A stretch of DNA of 64,000 nucleotides from NCBI GenBank assembly GCA_030762175.1, contig CM060831.1, positions 32,067,001-32,131,000 on the forward strand, given 5' to 3'. Each line of letters starts with the position of its first letter. Position 1 is the stretch's first letter. Below the pieces are notes generated by a model. The model was given only the letters and a program-made list of their open reading frames with translations, was not told the DNA's origin and ran no database searches. Source of the DNA: Metallyticus violacea. Lineage: Eukaryota; Arthropoda; Insecta; Mantodea; Metallyticidae. This document shows positions 24,483-35,860 of the stretch, piece after piece. Both the position numbers and the translations under genes were made by a program.

Positions 24483-26039
24483 CAATAAAGTAAATAACGA
24501 CTTCCAAAATTCTATAACTGAATCAATCATTGCACTGCAGCAAGTAAAGTACAGGCTGCGCTTTTATGTCTAACATCAAGCTAGGAAATGTGCATCTGAA
24601 ATTTATTTCAAGTCCCAGAGAGGTCTACACCACAATGTGAGAATGAATACGATATTTCTTGGCGATATTCAGATGAGTTTCGACCGCAGCCAAGGCTCGT
24701 CATACTTATCTATACCTACTTAGCCTGCTGTATAGTTTTATTTTTTCAAAGCAAACAATATTAACAATGTAATTGGTGCCTTATAGTAAAATTTTACAAT
24801 ATCTGCAAAGAAAGGCGATAATCGTTCTGAAAACTTATTAAAATAATGTAGGAACTTAATTTATACTGCATAAGCTTCTAAGTTATATGCGTTCTTTCTT
24901 TGCAGGTTGTAAGAAAAGTCGGGAAAAACTCAGTCTGGAAGCTTGCCCCTATCTTAAAATCGATCATGACCACTGTCGGCTAATACACATGGTACCTTAT
25001 GTCACACATTAGTACAGTGAGTTCTGGTATCGCAAAATAAAAGTGAGAAAAACTGTACACAATTTACAGACATGAATTAAAACACTACCGGGAAACTAGA
25101 AGAAAACAAGAGTAACACAAGATATTTCGGATAAAAATAACTTTGCCTGTTGTTATTTCTGAGCCTCTAGACTCCGGCGTTAATATAATGGTCAATTCGT
25201 AAAATCAAATATAAAATTTAACAGATAAGACGTCACTACTTCCTCTTTACTATGGAGACATACTATTAATGCATGCTAAGTTCTTTAATTAAAACTGTTG
25301 TATTCAATTTCTGAAAATAAAATTGATTGGTTTTGGTGCTCGTTTAAAAGAACATAGCCGCAGAAATTAAAATATAATATGCAGTCAATACGAGTTACAA
25401 TTTTCAATACGTATTCTTAAGTCTACTTTATGGAACCTCTACTATAATTAACAATGCTTTTATGAATGCAGTATTTTCGATATCAAACTGATGGGTACAG
25501 ATTCCAATTTTATTTTCAAGATTAACTTTAATCTGTATCATTTCTGAAACGAATCTTGTTTACTAGGGAAACCACTCCCGAACCTCTTATAACGCAGGAA
25601 CTAGCAGTTCTGTGTGAAATAATATTGTTTCCAAGAAATGGTTTCTGCAAGCACATATAAAGATATTGGCAATATTTAAGCTGATCTAGTATTAAACTTT
25701 ATTGTATTTTAATACACTGTTTCATATATATTTATTAAAATATTGTTTCAGCACTTTTAAGCTTAGTGTACAATATCTTAATTAGTGAACAAAAACACTG
25801 CGTTTTAATCCATATATTAGCTCTGTGCTTCTCTTCTCTAAGGCATTATAAGAGGATGAAAAACAATATAAATAGAAGTTTTTATTTTAAAGTTTGCGAG
25901 TAATATAGTGCAAGGTTTCAGAAATGGGGGACTCGGCTTGCCTCGCACAGCCGCTCAGTTTTTCAATGGCGTTTTGCCCGAGCAAGAGGTACACTCGTTG
26001 ATTGCAAAACGCATTATGAATGAAACAAAAGTTTTATAG
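24483..26039. other. AT-rich noncoding DNA upstream of the AP-4 exon
   Basis: No upstream exon was recognised. Probably intron. Confidence 0.5.
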
Positions 26040-26815
26040 AAGGATGAGCAACCGTGGAAAATAGGTCACCAAAGTCGACCTCGAGGGAGCTTAACTAACT
26101 GTCCGTTCGGGACATAAGCGAGCGTGCCCGACGTTTGACGATATCTGATATACCCTTCTATAGTTGGGATGAGTCCTAGAAGTGTTTAATCCACAATTTC
26201 AGATAATTTACGAAAAATCTCGGTAAGGTGGGTTCCCTGATTTCTCACCGAGGATCAAAATAATGAACGCTGGGAGAATGTCAAGAGATATTGGTTCAAT
26301 ACAGTGATCAAGGAAAAATGTTTCTTCATCGAATTGTAACCTGCGTTGAAACATCGATATACAACACTCCTGAGTTGAAACAAGCGAGAACTGAGTGGAG
26401 GAAAAGAGGGGGAATGCGCTCCTGCCAAAGCAAAATCTCATCTGTTACTATAGAAGGTACTCTTGACAGCTTCCTGAGATTTTCTTCATGAACGTGAACA
26501 ACCAATAAATGTTATTACTGTCAGGTTCTGGTTGGGGCAAAACGTGCTTATTGGCGAAAAAAACGAGAACACCCGATTCGAAAAGTTTTTCAAGACAATG
26601 ATCATTCGCATACAGCCGCTTTGATAAGGATATAACTCGAGGGAATCCACTGAATGGCACTGGAAGACCCTGCCTATAATTCGTACGTATTAACTTGCGA
26701 TTATCCTATGTTTGGAAAAAAGTGATTTGACAGCGACGAAAATGTGGAAGCATTCGTGCGGAACCGGCAGGAAAACCAACCCCCTCTTTCTTGATAAAGG
26801 CGCAATAGGATTAAG
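26040..26815 (+). pseudogene. Decayed mariner-family transposase, second lineage
   Basis: Fragments in changing frames follow mariner order. TISDNLRKISVRWVP, a stop, then FLTEDQNNERWENVKR (about 26190-26290) matches the conserved S.RWVPrlLT.eQk block. Next come degraded TEWRKRGG and PAKAKS pieces (the EWRkkGE.rPkKak block, about 26390-26430). The final piece near 26705-26770 (KKSDLTATKMW, with frame change) resembles the LRG..F.sDe.V block. Sequence differs from the mariners at 20.3, 33.9 and 48.4 kb, so this is probably another subfamily. Terminal repeats were not identified. Confidence 0.65.
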
Positions 26816-27111
26816 CTCCCTAATTTTGTTTGGTTTCAATAATTGTTTAAAAATCCGGGTTATATTTGACTCACTTTCGTAAATCGTGTTTGTAGATTTA
26901 ATGAGGGTTTATAAACTACTCTGACTCATGCCGCGCGATTTTCCTTTAGTTTAAAAGAAAATCCCAAAATATCCGGGATATTTTTTTAATTTCTTCAACA
27001 GATTTCAAAATCAAACTACTCATAATTTTTTGTAGCTAGAAATGTACATCCAACTGCACTGTTTGATTTCACACGCATATACTGAGTCTGGGACAAATTT
27101 TTTTAAGTCTT

Positions 27112-27231
27112 CCGGCGCCTAAGGTTACCTTTCAGAATGAGAGGAAACTCCGGGAAAGAAACTCCCATAAACTTTACCCATTTAGGGTTCCAGCTTACAC
27201 TCCATGCTTCCGTAACTAGTTCTGGACCGAT
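27112..27231 (-). mobile_element. Probable tRNA-derived SINE, family H
   Basis: The segment contains CTAAGGTTACCTTT, AACTCCGGGAAAGAAACTCCC and a B-box-like GGTTCCAGCTTACAC. It is matched block by block by 29530-29651, including GGTTACCTAT, AATTCCGGAAAAGAAACC and GGGCTCGAACCCC. Two copies and a B box on the minus strand (GGGTTCGAGCC type) indicate a SINE. Confidence 0.6.
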
Positions 27232-29529
27232 GACACATATATGCCAATTTGGAAACAGTTGGTAAGATTAATACCTGCTGAATGATGCCCACTATCTCCC
27301 GCTTGATGCATACAATTTTAATCAGTTTTTTTAAATATACGCAAAATACGGGCATTCATATGAAACGTTGCAAGAGTTTTAAGTTGATGAAATATTAATA
27401 GGTTAACGAGCTCATAATATACTTGATGAATCACAAAACATACCGACGTGTTATAAACACAGTCGAAGGTTGATGAAATCACTTTTATAATGTCCTTATC
27501 CGCATACACAAGGCATTTTTCTACTTCTCTCTTATCATACGCCATTACGAAATGGATGAGTGAAAAGCAGCGAATGCTCTCAATTTTTATAATTTTACTG
27601 CACGAATTACAACTTTCGAAAGAACCCAAACTTTACGAAAAACAGCGTATCACTGCTGTTTAGGGACGTGGCGGTTTTCAAAAGGACACAGCTATTAGCA
27701 CCATGCTTTGTGTAAATGATTTATGGCAGTTAATGACTTGCAAATGTCCCAACAGTGGCGCCGTGACTGCGGCTCCCTGCACTTTTATAGCAGACATTAT
27801 TATGTAAAACACCCACCCACCGCCAAGTACACTTTCTGCACACAACGCTCACCTCCTTTTCTGGACCGCTGCTGAGAAATTCACAAATACTTCGCTCCAT
27901 ACTTTAGACAAGTGAACATAATGACCAGAATTAAATTCTCAACTAACCTATTAACCTTTTGCACGGCAGAACTGCGATTGCCAAACGAGTATTTGCTCTG
28001 CAAGAAGTCAAAGGTTTCTGAAGTTACACCAAATGTATCTGGAAGGTCATTTAATATAAACAGCAAATCTGGCACAATGACACTTCCTCAACTACTGAAC
28101 TCTTCCCCTTTTCAACTTATGCCTGTCAGTCACAAGGTACGTAATTCACACAAATGATTAGTCGTACAGGAATGCGGGTGTTCAAGCATACTCAATAAAG
28201 TCCCCAATGATTGACGCCCAAGGCTGTGTGACAGGTGATAGGTATTGAAAACGGCTGGGTAATTTGCGGACGAACCTATAAGTACATGGAGGAATGATTC
28301 ATATTCACAAAATGAACCCGTACTGTGAATTTTGAATGATCAGTATTACCTTAACAGGTGTCAAGGATTGTCCACATTATTTCACCGTAATCGCTACAGA
28401 TCACCTTCTCTTACATTTGGAATTTAAACCGTCATCCAGAGCGACTCAAAATTTATGGATCACTTAATCCCATTATTTTATATCCCATTCCTGCAAAAAC
28501 CTGCGAAAAATTCAACACTTTTAATAGAAGAGTCTTTCTGGAATTCTATTTCAGGATTCCCACATATTATGGAGAAAAAACTGCAGACTAAACCAAACAG
28601 TATGATATTTTGTCTAAACAGCTCTGTCGTTTTGGGAACATTCACAACTCTATCTACATGCTCTGTGATTTTCAAGAAGACCATCTACTTTGCTGCCTAG
28701 ATCTACGGAGTCCATCCGCATCCGCGAGATAGGGCCAAATCAAAAGAATGATGGATTATCTAGGTAAATTGTATTTTCAAACGTACCCATGTCATTACTG
28801 ATGTTACTTAAATTATATTCTATAAAAATAAAACTACTACCGGTTTTCTAGCAAGTAAAACAATATTGTACTACGAAAATAGTACACCACGATTACGCCA
28901 TCTTACTGACACAACCAAATGTAGTCGATTTAATTTCAACAATATTTATAGTAAAGCACTGTCAATGGCACATTAGGTGCATTATGCCATACAAATAAGT
29001 GAAGTCGTCGTTAACAACCGGATAAGACTATGAATGTTATCAAATGTATACTTGCCTAGAGACTGTTTCACAGCACCAATAGTATTTAGCTTCAGTCAAT
29101 AGCAATACAGAATTTAACAGTACACAAAATCCACATCAAGTGGTATCGAATGGCAGCTTTCCTACAGGCGCGAAAAATTTTATTGTTATTGAGGCTTTCT
29201 TTGGCCTGCCGGTAGTTAATGATACCGTGGCAGCAATACATGATTGCTATATAAGTCATTACATATATTAAAATAAATGTAATGGGCTGTGGGAACAGCC
29301 TTTAAATCCCAAAGTCGACACTACTGCTTAATAATGTAAATAAGACAAATTCTCAGCATCTAGAAAAACAATTCCTGATAGCTTAAAACGAAACTATACA
29401 TGGCCTCCATAAAAGAGATTATTCTGCGCACAAATAGGAAAAAGCAATCTGTGCCCACTCCCTTCACTTAAGCGTCTAAACTCCCGCAAACTACCAAGGT
29501 CTTTTGAAAAGACGATGCATATCAACCCC

Positions 29530-29651
29530 TTAGCTTCTAAGGTTACCTATATTCACCTTTACAGAGTAGGGGAAAATTCCGGAAAAGAAACCTTACCCAA
29601 GTAGCAGGGCTCGAACCCCAGCCTGCCAGTTGCCAGTGAACAGCTGGACAA
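29530..29651 (-). mobile_element. Probable tRNA-derived SINE, family H, second copy
   Basis: On the minus strand this carries a strong B box (GGGGTTCGAGCCCTG) and the shared block CCGGAATTTTCC, matching the copy at 27.1 kb. The A-box end is near 29640-29651 and is degraded. Confidence 0.65.
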
Positions 29652-29795
29652 AGAATATTGTGAAATCTACAGAAATGTAACTCTCCAGTTATATTTATTT
29701 TAAAAATGTGCAATACTTTTGTTATAAATTTTGATATACACGCAGTTAAGCATGAAAGAATAAATAAAAATAATCAGTTAAGATTACTGCTCTGG

Positions 29796-29824
29796 AAAAA
29801 AAAAAAAAAAAAAAAAAAAAAAAG
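29796..29824. repeat. Poly-A tract
   Basis: Nearly thirty uninterrupted A residues. No retroposon body is recognisable immediately upstream. Confidence 0.9.
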
Positions 29825-30499
29825 GAGCACCATTTGCCTGAGTTTAGAAGTGATTATTTTAAGCATTTTGAATTTATGCAACAATTATTCTAGTGCTCCC
29901 CCCTTAAAATTAAACCTGGTCTTGCAGAAATATAGCATTCTCTAAACGTATAAAAGAATGCTCACACAACAAAGGTGAAAACGTCTGAACTAATTAAACG
30001 CGCATTTGAGAATTCGTTCAAATTTTCACATGCTATGAATAACAAAGAAAATACGGAATGTATTTTATTGTAATGTTTGGTTTCATATTTGTGCATTATA
30101 TAACTGTTATGGAGCTTTTAATACAGAATTAGTAAAAAATATCTCCAGAATCTTAAAGAAGCAGTACTTTATGACTGACACTTTTCTTTTGGTGCTTCTT
30201 GCAATACAGCAGGTACAGTTGGAAATGTGCTCAGCAAAACCTCCGTAAAACGCGCCCGTTTATTGCGCTACCCCGCATTACACGCCCATTTCTCCTGATC
30301 CCTCGACTTCCCCTATATAAAATCAATTACAATTCACCACTTAATAGAGTCGTCATCCCGTCTATTGTCGTCTGAAAATTCTTAAAAAGTAGCACATTTT
30401 AAAGAGTACTGATAGCCTTTTATGAAACTCCCATTTACCGTTAGAGCCTGTATGTGAAGAGCTTGCTGGAGTGTTAAGATTTACTTTTATTTTTAAATA

Positions 30500-30752
30500 T
30501 TGTTTAACACACGTTTTTAGCTGGCGAGGCATCACTGGCGGTGGACAATGATGCTTCATGAGATGGAATTATAATCTGGAAAAGTATTCTTTTTAAAGGA
30601 AGGTAGCGTTACAGGTCTAAGTTTAGTACACATTTTCTGCATTTGTCATTTATGATTGAGGGGGAAAAGAGGGGGAGGGGCTATCGGAAACTAAGCTACT
30701 GACCTCCCGCTTAACAGTCCATGCCTTAACGACATCGGTCACTCATGATGGT
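30500..30752 (-). mobile_element. SINE family A, near full length
   Basis: Read on the minus strand from 30752, the head is AGTGACCGATGTCGTTAAGG, followed by ACTGTTAAGCGGGAGG. The body contains ACTTAGACCTGTAACGC and the 3' side CATTGTCCACCGCCAGTGATGCC, ending in AAAACGTGTGTTAAACA. All blocks match the copies at 3.7 and 52.3 kb. Confidence 0.85.
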
Positions 30753-30777
30753 CAAGTCTAAGAATGAGTAATATCAA

Positions 30778-30790
30778 TAACAACAACAAC

Positions 30791-30822
<32 letters not shown>

Positions 30823-30842
30823 GAAGAAGAAGAAGAAGAAGA
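30778..30842. repeat. Compound (AAC)n(AAT)n(AAG)n microsatellite
   Basis: Three different trinucleotide runs follow one another without interruption, just outside the head end of the SINE family A copy. Confidence 0.95.
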
Positions 30843-30962
30843 ATGAATGAATTGCAGTGCTGTGTAGTCTGATCGCCTGGTTGCACCAGTTTCACATTAC
30901 TTTATCATTAACTGGTCAGTGAAATCATACATTGTGTTTGACTGTGAAGTGTTCGTGCAAAC

Positions 30963-31070
30963 ATGAATAAAGCAGTGAAATGGAAAGCTATGTCGATATC
31001 GGAGAAACTATAAATTATTCGTAAACACAAAAACACCAACATAAAAATAAAAGTTCCCAGAAGCATTGAT
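30963..31070 (+). pseudogene. Pogo/Tigger-like transposase N-terminus, broken
   Basis: Starting at an ATG, the frame reads MNKAVKWKAMSISEKL, a stop, IIRKHKNTNIKIKVPRSID, stop. This matches the start of the CENP-B/pogo DNA-binding domain (K+KaLS..EKl.II+..) found in Tigger-like transposases. One in-frame stop and loss of the rest of the helix-turn-helix show it is dead. The match is short, so other PSQ-type HTH proteins remain possible. Confidence 0.5.
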
Positions 31071-31749
31071 TAACTTTGAGGAAATACTTGTATTTACGAT
31101 TTTTCATAAAGAAAAATTTTATACAGCGAAATATTATTAATGCAACAATTGTAGTTTATTAATTATTGCATTTCAAATTACATTGTTTAGATAAATAAGT
31201 ACGCTTTATAAGTTGGTGGTAATAATATAGAATCCTAAATAACTCGCTCCCGATAATACGCCATCATTACGTGGTCCCTTGAAGAGCGTCTTTTTATTGT
31301 CCTCAACGATGGTGGCCACAGCAGTGGAGAGCATTTTGCGTACTGGAATGCCATACGACTAAAGTCCATAGTCATAGTTCCACGTTGCTTTGGAGCAGAA
31401 TAAAGAAAGAATCTAAGAAATCCGTGCATGGTATGCGCAATTTAAAGATTCTCCTTGTCTGTACACAAGGAAATCAACCGTGCGCCCGCCCGTCTACTTA
31501 CGCAATCGACGCCAACGTGAAATTAAAATTTTACAATTGCTGCATTTGTTTGTGTAATGTCGTAGTATTCATTAGTGTGTATGCAGTTACCTGTAAAACT
31601 TGGCAGCTTTTTGACTAACTCTGTATAACTCATCAAAGAATAATGTCAATATTACGTAGTGATATTACTGCTGACCTCATTTATTAACTGTAACTACAAC
31701 ACAAGTGATGCAATATTCTACATTTTTCTTCTGCTCTACGGAGAAGTTC

Positions 31750-32008
31750 GCACCGCGGCCGCTAATGGGCCGTTGTATTTATGTCCCTGAGAGGGATGGA
31801 GGATACACCGGGCGGCCAGGGATCCCTAATGTTTCCATAGATGAGAATTATCCTAAGTTACTAGAGAAGAATCTCATACAATAGAACAGGAACCTTCCCT
31901 GGATGCAAGCTACCGCCACACCCACAGGGCACCATCCCGCCACGCCTGATGGAACCCGCAACTTCCCCAATTTGAAACTCAAACGCTACCGCCAGAGCCA
32001 CCCCGCTC
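31750..32008 (-). mobile_element. tRNA-derived SINE, family F
   Basis: On the minus strand the sequence opens GGGGTGGCTCTGGCGGTAGC (A box) and has GTTGCGGGTTCCATC (B box) about 35 bp on, followed by a GC-rich body ending near GCGGTGCGAACTTC. The head resembles that of family D (GGTGGCTCAGGCGGTA), so the two may share a tRNA ancestor. Only one copy was found here. Confidence 0.65.
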
Positions 32009-32198
32009 TATCAAATTCTATATTACTTTTAACTCGTTCTGCCATTAATAAAGGATGAGAAACAAATCCATTGTGCTTTCGTATAAATAAAAAAAAAATA
32101 ATAAAAAAAAAACAAAAAAAAAAAAAAGAGGTTAACGCAAAAAGGAGAAAGAGAGGCAATCTGAATTGATAAAAATGTTTTTCATTCATACTTGCGGG

Positions 32199-32416
32199 TC
32201 ATTGTAGCCGACTTCTGAGGCTGAAAGGACTGGAAGGCGCAGTTATCTTATCCCAAGGATAATTGCCGGGGAGATAGATAATTCGGTAGAATGAACTCTG
32301 GGGACTTTGTGACCCATTTGAGAGAAAATCCCGTTTAGGAAACTGGCTCATTCGAGAATGGAACCCGGATTTGCAGCTTAGGAAACTCGAAGGCTACCAC
32401 TAGACCACAACTGTGG
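32199..32416 (-). mobile_element. tRNA-derived SINE, family E
   Basis: The minus strand begins with GTTGTGGTCTAGTGGTAGCC (A box) and has a B box (CCGGGTTCCATTCTCG) at the expected spacing. The downstream body contains CAGTTTCCTAAACGGG. The head is close to glycine/aspartate-type tRNA but the acceptor stem does not close. Only one copy was seen. Confidence 0.68.
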
Positions 32417-32759
32417 TTCTTAATTAATAAACTGGAGTTCTGAATTAGATTTAATTTTAATAAAAAGGGCTATTCGATCTTTAAAATGTCAGATTAGTTT
32501 AAAATGGTGTAAGTATAGAAAACTCTTAGTACGGGACTAAAAATGTTAAAAAAAATCTTTCTTAAATTTAAAATAAATAAAAACTTAAAATCTAAAACAG
32601 CATTAACAATATCGCATATAAAACATAATTGAAGTCCGTAAGAGTTTGAATGTGTACTTGGTGAAAAGAAAATGTCGACGTGAACAGCTTTTAGGAGAAT
32701 AACCGCGAAAATGTCATTATTGGTCACCCGTCGCTGTCTACATATTTATCTTCAGTCGC

Positions 32760-33100
32760 CAGGTATATCGGATGAATTCATCACGCCGGAACGGGCTTTA
32801 TGACGGCGGAAAAGAGGGTATGCTCCCATATCAGCTGACTGGTACTACCATCCAAACCACTCGATTAGAAAGGATGACTCAGTGTCAGCTGAGTGACATT
32901 TCACGCACACAACAGCTGATCGGCTGAGGGGAGAGAGCGTGGCGCAGCCTCCTCCTGGGCCCCATTCACAACAGGCTTAACGGCAGCGGTTACGATCAAG
33001 CTGCGCTTATGCGGGCCAGACATGAACATGGCCAAGGTTCCGTTCCCAGCGGAAATGCGACATCCGCCCTTTGGAAACAAGTGAACCGCTAGGCAGCAGT
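32760..33100. promoter_or_regulatory. CpG-containing block with three CAGCTG E-boxes (candidate promoter/enhancer)
   Basis: This block is strikingly GC-rich against the AT-rich background. It carries three CAGCTG sites within 87 bp (32832-32837, 32886-32891, 32913-32918). CAGCTG is the site bound by AP-4, and the block lies about 8.4 kb upstream, on the gene's strand, of the AP-4 exon. A 42-codon minus-strand frame (starting MFMSGPHKRSLIVTAA) sits inside it but is unrecognised. Promoter, enhancer, first exon or an old repeat are all possible. Confidence 0.25.
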
Positions 33101-33926
33101 CGAGAGCCCCGTTTATGTTCCTTCAGAACAACGCAAAAATTAAGAATAAGAAACCCATGCAAGAGACGGACTTGAAACCGCTTGTTTATTTTCCAAAACA
33201 GGAGCTATACATGTCATTTAACTTCGAAAAGCAATGCCAACGTTATTTATTCCTTTAACTCAAGGCACACTGTTTCTGAAATCATAGACAACTTCTGCTA
33301 CTGTTTCTCTTATGTGTTTCTTCTAAGCAAAAATCACAGTGAAACACAGAAATTATGATAAAATATTGCACAAATATCGTTCAGGCTTTTAGTATTGCCT
33401 GTACAATCCATCGGCTTCATTAGTCAAAAATTCCACTATTATTTCAAACATTTAATTTTTTTATATACAAGTTGAAAATTTTACAAACACAAAATTTAGC
33501 GTACGCTTTTTACTCTGACAGGGATAATTAAAAGTACATAAATAAAACATGCAATAAAACGCACAAATCGCAGAAAAATTAATTCATTAACTAAAAAAAT
33601 ATATATTTTGGGGTGACGCAGAAAAATGCAGTCTTTATGCAGCAGGGTCTACAGAATTTATCAAAAGTTATATATATGTACATTGTCTGGTAAAAACCTT
33701 ATGAAAACGAAAAAACCATATCTCAGGAGCTAATACATTTATTCAACGATAAGCACGTTCACAAAGGGAAATTCAATAAGTTTTGTTCGGTATATTAGCA
33801 GCAAACTACGCACATATGTTCTCCCGCGTTGCACTCGCCAAGGAGACCAAGAAGGAAAAACATCAAAAATTTAAATTTTCTGTTTTTTGCTGTATTATAC
33901 CAAACGTTTAATTATGTACAAGAATA

Positions 33927-34630
33927 TACGAGGATAGGTCCATAAGTTTCTGGGCTAACCATTTTCTAGGTACGATAAAGACAAATACTATATTTTACTT
34001 TTCAATATACCTAAACTATTTAATAATAAATACTTAAGTGTGTATAACTATAATATTATATAGATGTTTAAAATGATTTAAAGTTCTATAATATAGTTAC
34101 CCCTTACAGCAATGCACTTCTCACATCTTTGAATTAACATTTTAACCCCCCACCCACAGAAATAGTCAGAAGTCTTGCCTGCAAAATGGGCATACACCAC
34201 TTCTTCGTCACACTTAAATTTCCTTCCTTGAAAGTCCTTCTTGAGTTTAGAGAAGAGGAAATAGTCGCTGGGAGCTAGATCTGGGCTGTAGGGTGGATGG
34301 TCGATCTCCTTGAAGCCACATTTCTTCACAGCTTCCTTTGCAATAAGAGCTGTGTGCACAGTAGTCTGTGCAAGAGGCCAGCATAGTAGTCTCCATTTAC
34401 TGTGGTGTTCCTCTCCTTCTTTTGTGAAGAATTTAATAACAGTTCGATACTCCATTTTGAACACTCCACCATGTTCTACAAATAGTCTTCTGTATGCAAC
34501 TATATCATAACTGAACACAGCACACAGCAGAGCGGAAGATACACCTGCAATTATTTACTTAACAGATAAGGATTTTGCAAAGATGACAAGCCTTATCAGC
34601 GAGGCAGAAAACTTATGGACTACCCTCGTA
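33927..34630 (-). mobile_element. Internally deleted mariner element with both terminal repeats
   Basis: The left end TACGAGGATAGGTCCATAAG and the right end (reverse complement TACGAGGGTAGTCCATAAG) form terminal inverted repeats of about 28 bp. TA lies directly outside each (33925-33926 and 34631-34632), the mariner target duplication. At about 704 bp it is roughly half the usual 1.3 kb. It could be mobilised in trans only if a compatible transposase existed; nothing here shows that. Confidence 0.92.
34078..34518 (-). pseudogene. Mariner transposase with two internal deletions (146 codons)
   Basis: Mariner transposases cut and paste their own element at TA sites through a D,D34D catalytic triad. 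This frame stays open but joins distant parts. The N-terminal helix-turn-helix start (MEYRTVIKFFTKEG) runs directly into HSKWRLLCWPLAQT, whose DNA matches, in another frame, the block after the first catalytic region. A second deletion then leads to VHTALIAKEAV. The first catalytic Asp and the HDSAP block holding the second are lost; only the third (YSPDLAPSDYFLF) remains, followed by an intact C-terminus (KMLIQRCEKC). Full-length relatives are about 345 residues. The protein could not be catalytic. Confidence 0.9.
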
Positions 34631-34873
34631 TATAGTTCATAGGGTTTCTTTATTTCTTTGTTATTTATGGCCCACTTTTTAAATGTGTGTCATAACGGAC
34701 ATACACTACCTTCTTTGACCGTTGCTTATTCTAAGAGTTTCCAGAAAGTTTTAGAAGACAACCTTAAGATAATTTCAAATAAAGATGTGAAAATGTGCAA
34801 AAGACGCTTTGATCTCCACTAAGAAAGTTACATATTTCTATGAAAAAACAAATTTTCTGATGGCAACCTTATC

Positions 34874-35416
34874 GTGGTAGACTTGCAGAACTACTACGGA
34901 TTAGCAATGAGAAGAAATGTAGAGAATGTGGAAGACACGAGGAGAGCTTTACAAGTCTTCAACTGATGTGAATCCTTGCCATGGTCTCTGTCCCAAAGGG
35001 TGCAAATGTGACAAGGCTCAGTTGACAGGTGAGCAGTACAGTCATAAACATATATTACCACATGCTATTTTAGAGATAATTAAACCAGTTTATACGGACT
35101 TGGCAGAAACAAAATTTTATCTAAGTGTGTTCATGGGAAGACCCAAATATCAAATGAAAGTTTTAATAACTGTTTGGGAACGGATAGCCAAAAATGTGTT
35201 TGTGAAGCTGGAAGCTTTGCTGATAGGGGCCACGGATGCTGTGATATGTTTCAATGATGGTGATGTAGTAGAATTAAAGCATTTGAATGCCTGGGTATTG
35301 AACCAGAAGAAAACATGAAAAAGTCTCTCAAGCTGGTCGATGCTCTACAGATTTCTGAAACTAAAAGAAAGATTATGGAGGTATCAAAGGAAGCAAGAAT
35401 AAAGGGCGCTGAATAA
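34874..35416 (+). pseudogene. Mutator-like (MULE) transposase, C-terminal relic in three frames
   Basis: Three consecutive fragments match the C-terminal part of arthropod Mutator-like transposases. The first, from 34874, is VVDLQNYYGLAMRRN. After a frame change near 34935 come PCHGLCPKGCKCDKAQLTGE, HILPHAILEIIKPVYTDL and ATDAVICFNDG. After a second frame change near 35285 come LGIEPEENMKKSLKLVDA and SKEARIKGAE, then a stop at 35414-35416. The family blocks DLQkYYG.AIRrN, HglCPkg..sWCk, LP.ai...KP.Y.dL and FNDG are all recognisable in order. The N-terminal zinc-binding and first catalytic regions are missing upstream. Two frameshifts make it a pseudogene. Confidence 0.82.
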
Positions 35417-35860
35417 CCAATACAATGGAAATGACAACAACTAGGGTTGTATTAGCATTATGTACAAGTGTGAAAAATTTACTTTAAACTTTAAATTTAT
35501 TTTTCCGATTTTTTGTTAAACTTTAGGTAAACTTTTCTCCTAAACCAAAAATGCTGCATGATACAAACTTTGCACACATTTTCATACATGTATTTTGAAT
35601 TAGGTGTACTAGAATCCTTGGATTTGGTCCCAAATAATTAATTTTTGGGCTGTTAGAATTTGAAAAATGTACTTTTGGGGGTAAATAAAAGTTAAAAAAA
35701 AAGAAAGCTCTTTGGCCTTCATTCTAATACATTATATAGTGCATATACTAATTAGTACATGGTTCAAATTTAGTTGCATTGGGGTAAATGGTTTTTAAAA
35801 AAGTGTACCTATGTTAACATAAAACAGGGAACACCTTCACGTCCTGGTACCCTTAAGAAA
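35417..35860 (+). other. Probable 3' noncoding part of the MULE
   Basis: AT-rich sequence with no open frame follows the transposase stop and ends in a distinctive GGGAACACCTTCACGTCC block near 35827-35845. It is likely part of the same element, but neither terminal repeat nor 9-11 bp target duplication was identified. Confidence 0.35.

Noticed and set aside
32854..33030. Minus-strand GC-rich frame starting MFMSGPHKRS as the AP-4 first exon
   Set aside because: It does not resemble known AP-4 N-termini and ends in a stop without a convincing donor; kept only as part of a candidate regulatory block.
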